Source: Rhizophagus irregularis (lineage: Eukaryota > Glomeromycota > Glomeromycetes > Glomerales > Glomeraceae). Taken from it: 64,000 nucleotides of DNA. Location of the stretch: contig NC_089457.1 in assembly GCF_026210795.1 (NCBI RefSeq), positions 372,001 to 436,000 of the forward strand. The letters are read 5' to 3'. The notes under the pieces were generated by a model. That model did not search any database. It worked only from the letters and a program-made list of their open reading frames with translations, and was not told where the DNA came from. This document shows positions 11,990-25,600 of the stretch, one piece after another (within the stretch, counting starts at the first letter, position 1; each line of letters starts with the position of its first letter). The position numbers and the translations under genes are program-made.

Positions 11990-14900
11990 ATGGACGATAT
12001 AAAAAAAAATAATTTCTTTGGAAATAAATTTATATTTATAAGTAATTACCAAATGGGCATTGAAATTGAAGATAAACCACATACTATTGAAATATTACCA
12101 AAATTTACCTTCGATACCTTCGATGGTTGTAAACCACATGATGGTAAACCTATTACTAGGATAGAAATATCACCAAATGAAAAATACCTTGTTGTTTACA
12201 ACGAAGAAGTTCTTTCGGTTTCCAGGAGGGATGTTGAAAATATGACGGAAGATTATTCTAAACTCATTGATAATAAAATCAACCAAATTTGTGTTTCCGA
12301 TGATAAGGAACTTGTTTATATTGATGATGGAAACGAATTAAGTGAGTAATGATTATTTAATATGTATTTATTCATAATTAGTGGGTGCTTATTAACTTGT
12401 ATTTTATTAGGAATAATTGATATGAATGGTTTCAATAAAATACGACTAAATTTTGACATTGAGCATAAAATGCTTTATTGTACCTTTAGTTCAAAAGGCG
12501 ATTTTATTTTATACGGTGAATTTTATTTTGATACTTACGATTATAAAAATATTATTTGGGTCTTTTCAACACAAACTAAAAATAACAAGTGGATGTGTAA
12601 AAAAGTTTACATGGTACCCGACGATTTTAAACCATTACATCATATATCAAAACATGATAAATTTTATCTATTTTCAAATAATTACATTTATGAATGGAAT
12701 ATCCTTACCGGAGAATCAATCAGAAGCATATTTGTAAACGAGAATGAGGTAGTAAATTATATTAAAATCATTCGTTTTAAAACTATGTATAATTAATTAT
12801 TATCTATTTTTAACAAATTAATAGTTTAAAGCAGTAGATCTTAATATTACAAGTAATGAAAAGTTTATTTGCTTGAGAATCAAAGATAAAATCAAAGATG
12901 AAATCAAAGACGAAATTAAAGACGAAATTAAAGATGAAGATAAAATTATTATTTATTCAATTGAATTAGGAATTACTATCGCTTCTTTGGATATAAATAA
13001 TGGTATTTGCCTTTTTATTTTTATGTTTTATGTATTATACCATTAGCTTTTATTAATATCGATTCATAATTTCCTTTATTTGCTTTATTTAGATGATCAA
13101 CTATATAGGTTTATGAATCATACTAGTCATATTGGATTACACCCATTATTATTCAGCTGTATACTAAACAGTGAAGTTTGTAATTCCGTCATGAAACAAT
13201 GTTGGAAAAATGGTTTAAAGGAATTTCAAACTAATAATTTAGAAAATTTTCCAAATAACGTTCTAAATAAAACAACTACAACCAATTACGCATTTGGAAT
13301 TCTAGATGGGTTTGTTCTGAAGATTAAACTTACAGAACAATTATCAAAAATAGTTTCACCCCAAAATCCTAAAGAATCAAATTTAGAAAATAGTGATGGT
13401 TATGATGATATAAACTTTAATTTATTTAATCCAGATATGAGTATTATATGTGAATTATTTGAAGAAGTTACTTCATCTTTGATTGACAACAGAAGTGAAC
13501 TTGAGAATGAAGAAGGTTTATTTATATGGAATATAATAATTAAAAAAGCAACTGAATATGAAGTTAGATTGGAATTAAAAGTTCTTAACAACAATTCTGA
13601 TCTTAATAGATCCGATTCTAACAACAGTTCTGATGCTAATATTATTTGTAAAAGACTTGATAAATTTGAAAGACTTTTTGAAAAGAAGATTTATTTATGT
13701 AAAACTAAATTATTTAATTGTAATAATATTGTTATATTTACAACAATTGGTCTTTTTATTTATCATTTTAATGAAAATAATAAGTCAATTTCCTTAAATT
13801 ATTTTTATTTTATGGATTTATATATCATGGAAGATGAAGAACAATATAAGGATAAATTACAATATTATAAAGATGTATTTTCAAAGCCTAATTTACCTTT
13901 ACCAAATTATGATAGTTTCAAGTCATTTGATAAATGGGTTTCATATATAATAGATAATAAGGAAAGTCTTTTGAAATATGGTGTTGAATTATTTACTTTT
14001 GCAATTAAAGAACATAAATTAGAATTAGTAGAAGTAATCTATAAAAAATGTATGTTTTATTTTAAAAAGGATTTAAAAAACAATAGGGTATTTTTGAGTG
14101 TTATTACTTCTGCTATGCCAATATTAAATGAATATTATCCAGAATATATTTCAAGATATTCATTAGAAACAACTATGATTATAGATTCCCCTTTTTATAG
14201 TATAAATCACAAAAAAAATAATTTACATCTTCATTCTTTTTCCCTAAATTTTCAAATAATTGATTTAAGTTTTTTTATTTTGATAAAATATTCCCATTTA
14301 TTGAAAATAACCTTAAAAGCTGCTCATATTTTTAATCAATATTTTTCAAAATCTTCAAAACATACATTAATACCAATGATTACTTTTATGATTCCTTATA
14401 TTAAATTTAATAATTATTCACAAAATTATAATTGGCTTTTGAAATCTAGTCCATTTACTAAAACAATAAGTAAAGAAATATTTAAAACATGGAATGGAGA
14501 AGCATTAATTAACTTTAAATGGAATGCTTATGGAAAATATTATTATTATACAATTTGGATTGGATTTCTTGCTTTATTTGGATGTTTTATTGCTGCAATT
14601 TATTGTAATGATAATATTCGAAATCCACTTTTAATCATTTCAATTATACTTGGATTTTTTCATTTGTTTTTTGAAATTCTTCAAATTATATATAATCCTA
14701 TTAAATGGTTTTATGATCCTTGGAACTGGTTTGGTATGTATATAACTATATATATAATGTTTAATTTAATCATTTAATTATTTTAAAATATACTAATTAT
14801 TATGAAACATATAGATATATTTGTATATTTACTTCCAACATACACTTCTATTTATTGGTTAGTAAACCATAATAAAAATGATTGGATAGTTCAATTACTA

Positions 14901-15783
14901 TTTTATTCATGTTTATTATTAGATTTAAAGTTATTATTATTTTTTAGAATATTTAAATCTTATGGTATATATTTTTCACTTATTATTAATATTATAAAAG
15001 AAGTATATTTTTCTTTAATAATCTTAATGATTATTATTATAATAAGTTTTGCACATGCAACTAATATTTTACTATCACAAGATTTTAAAACTACAGTTTT
15101 TGCAATATACTTGTTTTTTATTGGTATAGTTTTATTTATTTTAATTTTAAATCATAACATTCATTAATAATTAACTTTAATTAAATTATTTATTACTTTA
15201 TATAGGTGATTCAAATGCATTATTCAATTTATCAGATGAAAAAAAACCAACATTTCTAATATTGACAGTTTTCTTTACATTATTGATTATTATATATTTT
15301 TTAATTGTGTTTATCAAGTTATTTAGTGAAATAAATCAATATCAAAATCAAAATAATAATTTTAAAATCCTACAATTGATGTTAAAGGTTAAGGTATAAT
15401 ATTATTATTTAATATAGTAAAATTGCTTAATATTTAAAAATACTAAAATCTTCTTTTTTTTATTATAGATCTTAATTAAAATTGAGTTATTTTACTTAAC
15501 ATCATATCAAAAATATTGGAAGGCATGGTTTCCTGAAGTAATGTATGTTGATTTATTATTTTTTATAAAGAATTCTATTTACTTAATATTATTACTAATT
15601 TATACAAATTTATTTTTCAGATATTATTATGCTGATGTTAATAAATCTCAAAAAAAAATTATAGAAATAATTAGAAAAAATGAATGGAATATTGATGAAT
15701 CTTTAAAAATAGATCAAAATTTATTAAAAGCACTTAAAATTCAACATAATTCTATTATAAAAGAATTTGAACAAATAGTTTAA
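11990..15783 (+). CDS. Predicted TRP-like ion-transport domain protein, seven exons
   Basis: Exons placed at 11990-12341, 12411-12748, 12825-13002, 13093-14733, 14815-15123, 15206-15393 and 15469-15783, with GT-AG introns of 69-90 bp. Coding length is 3321 nt (1106 residues), a multiple of three with no internal stop. The N-terminal third resembles a WD40-like propeller (ISPNEKYLVVYN, SSKGDFILYG, TSNEKFICLR). Around residue 250 is a charged repeat of KDEI units. The C-terminal part has hydrophobic segments at about 773-795, 798-823, 837-855, 861-885, 900-920 and 953-978, with charged FFRIFKSYG before the fifth: the S1-S6 layout of an ion-transport domain. Another hydrophobic stretch lies near 1028-1050. 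It matches a family I know as ion-transport proteins in mycorrhizal fungi; ion selectivity cannot be judged. Confidence 0.82.
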
Positions 15784-16367
15784 ATAAGCAAATAATAACT
15801 CTAAAGAATAAATAATAATTATGTAAAATTTACTTATTGAAACTAATAAGAAATTTGATAAATTATTATTATAAACTTATAGTTATATATAAAAAAAACA
15901 TTAATTGGCAAATAAATATATATTTTATTTTCTTAATATTTAGTTTTATTTATTACGGCTTTTTATATATTATTATTTATTTATTATTATAATTAAAATA
16001 ACCAAAATTTTAAAATAAAAGGTAATATTTTAACTTTATGTAATTAATATATTATATTTTAAATGTAGGAATTAGTCTTATATCAGTAAATTCTTTGAAA
16101 TATAAATTCCTAATAAGGATTCCAAAAATTTTATAATTAATAAAAACAGATTTCTAAGAAACTTTTTCTACTAGCAAGGATTTTCCATTAAATAAATTTT
16201 ATAAAAGGAAGGGGTAAACTTTTATATTAAAGTGATATTAGGTAATATCTGACAGTGCTCTTACAATATTATTATGATATTTTAATAAGAAAAAATGTAT
16301 TTGTAACAGCCTGTTACATATCTTATTTGTAACATCCTTTTTTTATTTTTTTTTAATAATAAATTTA
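15784..16367. other. AT-rich intergenic region
   Basis: 3' flank of the channel gene. No ORF, RNA gene or clear repeat was seen. Confidence 0.5.
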
Positions 16368-16580
16368 GGATTAATTTTATATTCACCAGTGGTTAATTTA
16401 AAATTAATTCACCAGTGGTGAATTTCACTTCAATTTTTATAAATTTTTATTAAAATACCAAATTTTAGTAATTTAATGGTGAATTTCACCTTAATTTACA
16501 TGTATTACATACATGTGTTACATTAAATTTTTAAAATTTTATGGTGAAATTCACCATTGGTGAATTTTACCCTAGCCTTA
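16368..16580. mobile_element. MITE rich in GGTGAAATTCACC palindromes
   Basis: Starts GGATTAATTTTATATTCACC, nearly the same 20 bases as the left end of the Mutator-like element at 52221. Palindromic GGTGAAATTCACC-type blocks recur at both ends, and the right side reads GGTGAATTTTACC. Target duplications were not resolved, so the boundaries are approximate. Confidence 0.55.
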
Positions 16581-16635
16581 GAACGCCATTTTTCTTTTTT
16601 TGTTTTTATAATTTTCTTTAAAAAATATAAACAAT

Positions 16636-17450
16636 ATGGAGGATTCTAATGATTATAATAAAGATATATATAAGACAAATGCATTTTTTTCGCCATATTC
16701 TGAAACTTTAGACTTTTTATTATTACCATTTAATGATAATTTTGCTATAAATTTTTTACCAGTTATTGAACCAGATTTTAATCATAATTTTACAAACATA
16801 GATAGTTTTTCTCTTGAAACACCTTCTAAACTATCTATTAACCCTTCTTTAGAGTTACTTTCTGAGCCTTCTTTAGAGTTATCTCCTGAACCTTCTTTTG
16901 AACCTTCTTCTGAACCTTCTTGTGAAACTCCTTTTAAACTACCTTTTGAAGAACATTTTGAATCATTATCTGAACATATTTATCAGTATAATCTTACTGT
17001 AGGAGATTATTTTGATGATTGGCAATCAGTTGATACATTTATGCATCAATATTGTTTAGAAAGAGGGTTTGGATATCAAGTTTATCGAAATAATAAAGAT
17101 CCAAATAATTTTACTATTATATGACGTAAATCATTTTGTTGTTCTTCAAATGGAAAATATAAATCCAGAAAAGTAATAGATCAGAAATTGCACGTTTACG
17201 TGATACTATAAAGACAAATTATGAGTGGCACTGCAACTTCTCATTTCCAAAAATGGAAAATCAAGTAAAATGTACATCATTAAAAGATATACATAATCAT
17301 GAAGTAAACCCTACCCAATTACCTCATATCATTGCTAGATATAGACGTTTTGATAATGAAATAATAAAAGACTTGAAATTTTTTTTGGATTGCAAAATTG
17401 TACCTATTATACTGCTGAAAACATTAAAGATGCCATTGAAAAAATCCTAA
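16636..17450 (+). pseudogene. FAR1/MULE-type transposase, N-terminal fragment
   Basis: The ORF starts with ATG at 16636 and has an acidic Ser/Pro/Glu-repetitive stretch (SLELSPEPSFEPSSEPS) and then VGDYFDDWQSVDTFMHQYC, the start of a FAR1-type DNA-binding domain of fungal Mutator-like transposases. A TGA stop at about 17122 replaces the expected RRKSF continuation and a frameshift follows. The domain resumes with WHCNFSFPKM, CTSLKDIHNHEVNP and IIARYRRF up to 17450, where it stops. The MULE catalytic domain is absent. Confidence 0.72.
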
Positions 17451-17754
17451 ATGTTTGGAATTTGTGATCTAAAGTGCATTCATAATGGGAGTAATGTTAA
17501 AAAGTGTATAAAAAGTATGAATGGTATTGAATGAATTTCCTGTACTTTACACACGTCACAACTAGTAATTGGAAAGAGATTGGTACTGGTCAAGAACTTG
17601 ATTTTAAGAGTCAAAAGGGTAATTGATTTTTTTTTAAGGATTGAACAAGCTGAAAGGCTAGAGGATATTCAAAAAAATCTAAATAAAGGGTAATTAATTT
17701 TGATTAAAGTTAATAATGTATATATAATATTTTAATTAAATATATAATTATAGG

Positions 17755-18165
17755 GATCAAAGAACTGCTCCTTCGAGATGCAATAAATGTTCTTAATACA
17801 AGATTAGCACGTGAAACTGATAGCAATTCAAAGAAAGATTCTATATGGTTAAAGGAAATTATGATTACTGCTCATGAATGGGATTTAATACAAAATTTAG
17901 TTGATATATTGATTATTTGGATGGTAGTTCTTATTTTACGTATAGTATAATTAATCCTGTAATTGAAGAAATTAAAAAAAGACTAAACCATCATCGGCCA
18001 CAGAAATAGATGAAGACGTTTTTGATTATGATGATATAGAAGATGAATCTGATCAACAACATGTAAGCACACCTGTAAATACATCTGGATTGTTGAAAGA
18101 CTTTATGAATGCTTATATTAATATTGGAATTTTCAAGATTCTTGTACCCTTCTTTATTAGTAATA
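17755..18165 (+). pseudogene. hAT transposase fragment
   Basis: Readable in broken frames: LLRDAINVLNTRLARETDSN, HEWDLIQNLVDIL, INPVIEEIKKRLKPSS, an acidic linker and VNTSGLLKDFMNAYIN. These match the region of hAT (BED-type) transposases ahead of the C-terminal dimerisation domain. No complete domain remains. It abuts the FAR1/MULE remnant with unexplained sequence between. Confidence 0.55.
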
Positions 18166-18419
18166 ATTGTATAATATACAAATATATATATAGGTTTTGT
18201 ATCTCTATTTATCTAATGAAAATAATTGATAATTGATAATATCAATTTTATTAAATTTTTATTTAAAATCTGGTTATAATCTAAACAATAAAAAAAATCA
18301 TAATCCAGATAAATATTGGCAGATAATCCAAATGATCTACAGATTCGCTATGGATATCCAAATTTACGAAATTAATTATGAATCAGATTAACAGATCACA
18401 GATTCATTCAGATCTTAAC

Positions 18420-20250
18420 ACCACACAGGATGAAGATGATGAGATAAAGGAATTTGAACCTTCATCTCAAGATAAAAACTTAGTAAATATTGCAGATGAG
18501 TTAGAAGATAAACTACGTTATCATTTGTGAAAAAGGTTACGTCAGAAAAAGAGGGTAGAAGCAAATTTTGAAGAATCAGAAGCAGAATCAGAATTAGTAA
18601 ACTTTGAAGATACTGAATTCATTGATCCTGAAGACCTTCAGGGTGTATCATTAGATGATACCATAGATGTAGTCGATGGAAAAACCATACCAGAGCGTAT
18701 AGTAAAATGGCCAAATGATGCATATTACGACTTTTTAGAGTTGATAGTAGAGGGTAATATCTCTCAACAAACATAGTAATTTAGACAAATCACCATTGCC
18801 AAGTTCAATGATGGATTATCTTAATCAAATAAATTCACCTTTGATAGACTTTCCAATTTTTCGTGCTATTCAAGCTTTTCTGCAATGACCAGAAGTAGCC
18901 AATAACTTCGTCCATAAAGGAATCCAAAATAAATGAAGGTTGGTAAAGGCAAAACAAGAATATTTGGCGAACCTTTTGAAGGTAACTGGTGGCCATCATT
19001 AAATCAACTATTGTCCATCAGTTTTTTTAACTCTTAAAATTTGCTGGAGGCTAAAATTCTTTTAGTATTTCTCTCTAAAGTTCAAGATACAGAAATCAAA
19101 ACTACAGAAAGTTTTCAAAGTTTACAGCATGATATATATCATAAATGCTTCAAAATTATACTTCAACTTTTATTAGAAAATCTGAAGCACTATATTTTGG
19201 AATTAATGGACAAGTGATTACTTTTGCTGCACAGATATCTTTTTTTCTCACAGATATGCTTGAAGCTGATGATATAACTGTGATATATAAAGGAGCATGG
19301 TGCAAAATACCATGCCATACTTGCATGATTTTGCAAAGTGATCTGAACAATATGAGTCTTAAACTAGAGAATATACCTCATAGAACTTATTATGAAAATA
19401 TGAAGGAAGGGATTTTCTGTGTATTCTGTTGAAAACTCCTTCTGAAAATTTCCATAAATATCTTTATATTTCTGTAATGAATTTCAAAGATGTAAATTTT
19501 ACACATGTATAATTTGTTTCAGAAATTTAAATATATACAAAGCCTGCATTTCTGACTATATGCATCATATTGATCTTAGACTCTTCAAATACCAATTGGA
19601 ATTTACACAAGATATTTTGAAGGCAGTTGGAGGAACAGAATTACAAAAAAAATTTGATGATCAACTTCATCAGATTCCTCGCTTTCTGGATCTTAAACTC
19701 TTACATAAATTAGAACATTTAAACATATTTACTGCGTCAGACTATCGTAACATAATGAAAATTGCCCTTTTTGCCTTAGATGAAATTTTTTAAAAGAACA
19801 AAATAACCTGTAAAGAATTTTGTGAACTTTACGCAAAGTTTAGTAAGATATACATAATAAGCAGGAAAGAAATGTACACTGAAAAAGATCTGAAAATTTT
19901 TAGAGTAAGTCAAAGTTCATGAAGTCACATTAGAAATCATCAATACACTAAAGATTATCAATTATAGGAAGCAATTATTGATTGGTCTCTCCATTGTTCA
20001 CTACAAACTGCAATTTTCTGAAATTACACAATTGGCAGTATCACACAGGTAGGATGCTAGTAAACATACAGTATATGATTTTATTCTAATTTATTTTGAT
20101 TGTTTTTAGTGTCTGCTATTAGAAAATATGGTGCATTGAATGGATTGTCAATGGAAACATATGAAACACTCCGCAAATTATATGTCAAAACCCCATATTA
20201 GTTATCAAACAGAAAAGACATAATGAGACAATTGGTGAATGCTATTAGTT
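18420..20250 (+). pseudogene. CACTA/Tnp2 (Plavaka-like) transposase remnant 1
   Basis: Acidic N-terminal segments with WPNDAYYDFLELIVEGNIS (near 18710), then FGEPFEGNWWPSLNQ (near 18970), an ORF at 19145-19432 containing FFLTDMLEADDI and KIPCHTCMILQSDLNNM, an ORF at 19560-19793 with MHHIDLRLFKYQLEFT and FTASDYRNIMKIALF, and WKHYETLRKLYVKTPY-like residues near 20160. The CHTC motif and the MHH-D block are typical of fungal Tnp2-type transposases. Many stops and frameshifts. It is a different subfamily from the next entry. Confidence 0.65.
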
Positions 20251-20639
20251 GAATTCGATATGACTAAAATCAATTTTTTTAAAATATACATAAAGTTAAT
20301 TATAAATTCTAATATTCTTTATAGGTAAAATACAAAGAATTGATATCTTCTGCTAAAAAAGTTATTCATTGTAAAGCCAAAAAATTTGGAAAAGTACTTT
20401 GAAAACTAACATTAGATAATATCGATCAAAAAATAAAATTGTTGAAAAATCTGAAAATCCATCACATTCAAACTTCTTAAATACCTTTTTGGACACATCT
20501 TTACAGAAGTCTGAAAATAATGGATTTTACATTAAAATTTATGGCAAAGTAAATTTATATAAATTTACATATTATTTTATTTATTTTTTTGTATTATTAA
20601 TTAATGAAATAATTTATATTGCAGGTATTAATGTTAGCA

Positions 20640-21242
20640 GAAATTTTATTTCTTCCAAACCATCCTATCTTACCTATCATACTAGTACATTGGTATGATT
20701 ATTATTCCAAACGGTCATATGATCAATGCATTGTCTATTTTTAGGCATTGCAAAATGGATTGTGAAGCGAATTTGGGTCGATCAGGGAATCTTAACTTCA
20801 AGTATGCTCAATGAAGTTCAAAAACAAATGAATCGATTTCAAGTTCCGGTCGATTTGGGTCAAATTCCTGGCAAAATCGACTGCGGAAAGGATTTTCTAA
20901 CTTCACTGCTGACCAGTGGCGAAATTTTTTCACAATTTATGCCACAGTATCGCTTTGGGACCATCTCTCAGCTGAAGATAGAAAAATTCTGACTCATTTT
21001 GTCAGAATTTGTTCGATATTGGTAAGTCAGATTATAGAATCCGACATGTTGCAGAAAGCCCATAGACGACTTGTTAAAATAATAAAGCTCATTGAGGTAC
21101 AATATGGCAGGAATAAAATTACACCGAATCTACATCTCTCGCTTCATTTGTCCGAATGTTGTCATGATTTCAGCCCATTATATGCATTCTGGTGTTTTTC
21201 ATTCGAACGCATGAATGGAATACTCGGTAAGATACACTGGCC

Positions 21243-21281
<39 letters not shown>

Positions 21282-22165
21282 GGTTTTAAATTTTCTTTTA
21301 AATACAACCCTTAGGATCATTACCGAACAGTAACAGAAAAATTGAACCAGAACTAATGCATCGATTAATGAATGATAACCAAATCAGAGATATCATTACT
21401 TCTAGCGCTCAGATGAAAGGTCTTGAATTACTCGAAAATCATCCTACCGTTGGATCGCTATCAGAAAATGACCAATTCGCTTCAGATGAAATGGAAAGGT
21501 TTTGGCTAAATTCAAAAAATATCCAGGAATCTACTGTTACTGGATGCGAAGCGTTTCCTGGTGAAATGTTAAGACCTACTTCCGAAAATGTAGTATTATC
21601 ACAATCGATGCTTGATTTAATGATCGATTATTATATTGCTACATATGAAATGTATAATTTCCAAAAACCATCTGATGCTATAGAGCAAGATGCGATAACT
21701 ATTCATGTAAAAATGAATAAATTTGGGAGATGTCGTATTGGATCTGAGGTGTTTGGCTCCGCGTTATCATTTCGACACATAAAAAGTTCATATGTATTAG
21801 CCAAATTCATAACGACTGATGGAAAAGTCAATCGTTATCCTGGACAAGTCCAGTATTATTTCAAGCATGAAATTGACTTGCCAAATGGACCTACTGAGCA
21901 TTATTTGGCTTTTATTAGGTGGTACCGACCAGCAAACACAGCAAATATTCGGTATCATTTTAGTATTGATGATACTGAAGAAACGGAAACATGCAATGTT
22001 GAATTATGGAAAACAGATTTTTTTCCTGAAAGTAGGGATTGTATTATTCCAGTACACAACATTCTTTGCCGATTTGTACCCGCTAAATATAAAATTTCTT
22101 CTAACCGCAACGCAACTGAATATTTAGCGATAAATCCATTAAATCGCAAGTTTCACATTCGGTAA
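20640..22165 (+). pseudogene. CACTA/Tnp2-type transposase, C-terminal part
   Basis: Segments in order: MHCLFLGIAKWIVKRIW, then frame-shifted pieces through FVRICSILVSQIIESD, ITPNLHLSLHLSECCHDF and SFERMNGILG. A GT-AG intron at 21227-21314 contains a TTA microsatellite, and the next exon continues in frame SLPNSNRKIEPEL to the stop at 22163-22165. The conserved FERMNG motif is the Tnp2-type signature. A near-identical inverted copy lies at 62760-64000. Frameshifts near 20990 and the missing N-terminal half show that this copy is defective. Confidence 0.72.
21243..21281. repeat. (TTA)n microsatellite inside an intron
   Basis: About 12-13 uninterrupted TTA units within the predicted intron of the Tnp2-type gene. 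The inverted copy near 63644-63684 has about two more units, consistent with slippage since duplication. The poly-leucine ORF is an artefact of reading through it. Confidence 0.85.
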
Positions 22166-22610
22166 TTTACTAAAAGCTACAGAATTTTCTTTACAATAAT
22201 TGTTTAACGAATTTTATGGAATTGGTTATTTAATAATAAATAATACGAATAAATTGATTTACAATAAAATTTGACGAATCTTTAACTTCAGTGTTTTCTT
22301 ATTTTACTTATATGTCATTATTATTTATTGATATTAATTAAAATTAATTAAAAAATCGGTTAAAAATCGTCAAAAAAGTTTTAAGTCGATCGTTGTTATT
22401 AATAAAAATCGATAAAAAAGAAGTATTGGTCGATTTATAGTTTTTTTTATGTTACAGCTCAACCAAAAATCGACCAAAAATCGACCAGTTGATTTATGCT
22501 GAAATTTTTCCGAATTTTGTAATTAGCCGAATGTGTGACGAATCACGTGATGACGATGACGAACTTTTGACGAAAGGTATTAATGCCGAAAAAAATGATT
22601 TCGACCAGTG
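22166..22610. mobile_element. Right terminal region of CACTA-like element F
   Basis: The element ends TTTCGACCAGTG at 22610. The subterminal region has repeated GGTCGATTTTT motifs in both orientations around 22340-22500, as is usual for CACTA termini. The same sequence in inverse orientation starts the copy at 62311. The left end is missing here, so the element is 5'-truncated. Confidence 0.78.
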
Positions 22611-25600
22611 ACCCTCTTCTTTGGTTACGATAACTTCCTTTTCTCTCTCTTCTTTAGCTTTGAATACTTCATTTCGCTTTTTAGGTATTTGGTTTTCTTT
22701 ATCTGCTTCTTCTCAATTTGTGCTTAAGCAAGCGCGCTCTATGGTTAAAGATATGGCTGCTCTTTTTGGTCCAAAAAAGTTATTAGCGCAACATGTGGCC
22801 TATTTATATATTGCTGTTTTCCTCCCATGATTGGAATTTCGTCTACAAACCACTCTTTTTTCAGAAAAAACGATTGAATCGATTATTAAACCCATGTTCT
22901 TGGTTTTACAGAAAAAAACTGGACTTGCTGCTACCCCATTGGCTTTGTTATTTCTTAAACTTCCGTTTTCAATTCAAAATGCCTTTTATCGGTTCCTTTC
23001 CTCCTATATTGCATCTTTGCAAAAAATATTTACACATCCTGATTTTAGTGTTCCAATCCGAGGATATCCATCACCATTTTATCCGATCCGATTAGAATCC
23101 GCCATCAGTTTATCTGATCTGATTAGAAATCCGTCATCCGGAATATCCGCATAAGTATCATCCGGATCATCCAGATCATCCTTAATTCGTAATCCATGTA
23201 CCAATCGGACCACCCCTTAAATCTGCATTTCCAATATAGGAATATCCACCAATTTTTAATCGAATAAATTGAAATTTTTAATGAAAAAACTTTGACATTT
23301 GCTTTATTTTATTAAAGTATCAAAAATAACTTTTAAAAAAGTCAAACTTTCACCAATAAACTTTAAATTTCTTCAAATCGTAATTTGTGTAACCATCGAC
23401 ACAAAACCGAAAATTTTTTTTACTTAATAATTTGAAAATAAATGCTTTAAATATGTTTAGAACTAATATTTTAAGATAAAATTACCATTTTTAAATTCCT
23501 AAAGATTGATTTATAAAAGTTTCATATAGGCATTAAAAATGGGAAAATGGATTATTGTTAGTTAACCTTAAAATAGGAAATATTTTTACATTTATTATAT
23601 CATTTTTTTTTAATATTCTATTAATATATGTCCAAAGTATATATGTGTGAATTTTGAGACTTCTTGCTAGTACTTTTATTAGAAAAAAAAATGATAAATA
23701 ATTTTTACTAAAATTTCGCTAATTGATGATATTTAAAAGCAATTTGCAAAATTTTGAGTTTTGAAATACTTAAATTTATATTTTTACAAAATAGATTTAA
23801 TCTCAAGTTTTTTTAAAAAAAAATTTAATTGGTTTGGCTAAAAATTGACCGACTTTACTTTTTTTGGAAGTGGAGATTTGATTTTGCCGATCACTAGGTC
23901 CGATTCATTCGTGGATCGGCAATTAAGGATTATCTGAATTATCCGTTAATACCATTAAAATTTGTATATTATATAATTCCAGCCAGCATTAACTGATCGG
24001 CACCAGAATTTCCTTTTTTGGATACTTGTACAACAAGAATTCCCATTTTCGCAGAAATCAAAATTTCCTTTTTGGAAATTTGTGTAACGTCACGTGATTT
24101 GGCGGGATCCGAATCATTATAAATTAAATTTGTCAGATATCCGTCAGATGAATCCGTTATTATCCGTAATCCGAGAAATCTGATCCATTATTATCTGTCA
24201 TCTGTGTAATCTGATCCGTTAACTTATCCGTTATCCGTATAACCGCCAATATCCGGATATCCGTTAAAAAATCCGGATAGCGGCTAATCGGATTGGAATA
24301 CTACCTGATTTCAGGCATTTTGCCCTTTATGCTATCTCTTATCTTCAAAGATATTTGGGCGCTGAAAGCTGCCCGACTACCATTAGCCTGGAACCATGGT
24401 CTCAAGTAATCTCTCTTCGAACACATACTTTGTTTAATTCAATTTTATTTTCCTCGTGATTGAATATCACATGGTCCCTCCCTTTCTGACCTCCGAAACG
24501 GGATTTACAACAAGCCTTGCCGCTTCGATCCATTTTACCACATTCGATTTTTCAGATGGCTTGGAAACTCTGGAAAAATCTGAACATTTTTGTGCTTGCT
24601 CAACTGGCTTCTCGTTACCTTGGTATCATTGGTCGTAAAGGACGAATTCCTACTTGATTTAATTTTATTATTAATAATTTTCTTTCTTCTTCTTCCTCTT
24701 CTTTATTTTTGTCTTTGTATTTTATTAATTCTTCTTTTACTTTAGTTTCACCTTGTTTATTAGATCATACTGTTAAAGATTATCATTTTTATCCTCAATG
24801 GGCTATTAATTTTAATTCTGCTACCCAAACTTTATCTGTTGGCCATGTCTGTATCACCTATAAGAAACAAAACTCTGCTATTATGTCTCATTGGCTTCCT
24901 GTATCTACTTCAGCCGATAAACGATCCTATAATTTTTGCCCTGGTTGTTCTTTTAACATACCTGCTCTATCTAAGAAATCTGCAATTAAACAGCGCTGTA
25001 ATAGCGAAAAATGTTTTTTCAATGTTGCTTTATCTAAAACAACGGGATATCCTACCAGAAATGCTAAAGTATTTGCGGCTTATCTCCCTATAACTCTATC
25101 TACTTCATGGAGTTATGCTACTTCTCTGGCTCTTGTACATTTGACAAATTTGTCCTCGCCTGATCCCTCCATCAATTTCTCTCCTTCTACATCAAGGATT
25201 GATGACGATGATATTTTACCTCTTTCTGTGCATACTGTGTATACCGATGGTTCATTCTTGTCTGCTAAGAACTCTTTTTCTCCTTCTATGACTTCTGCTT
25301 GGTTTGCTTTTAATGATGATGAATTTATTCTTGACTCTTCATCTTTGTGCCTCCCTTCATGTTTTCCTTCAGCTTTGCGTTCTGAGATCTATGCTATTGT
25401 ATTAGGACTAAACGCTCTTCCCCATAACTCTTCAATTTCCATTTATACTGATTGTAGTCAACTTATTTCGTTATGGAAACGTTTTGTTAATGCTCCTTTT
25501 TCACCGAAGTTGCTTCGTGAACCCAATCATCTTCTTTGGCTTTCTATTCGATAACTTATCATGGATCGTGTTCTCAATGTCAATTTGATTAAAGTCCCTG

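Noticed and set aside
21019-21333. ORF with a poly-leucine run near the end (also on the other strand near 63615)
   Set aside because: The leucines come from a TTA microsatellite inside a GT-AG intron of the transposase; the exon joins in frame without it.
20940-22610. Repeat-induced point mutation (RIP) as the cause of transitions
   Set aside because: Changes are not concentrated at CpA in the manner of ascomycete RIP and both copies keep many CpGs; CpG deamination fits better, though a full count was not possible.
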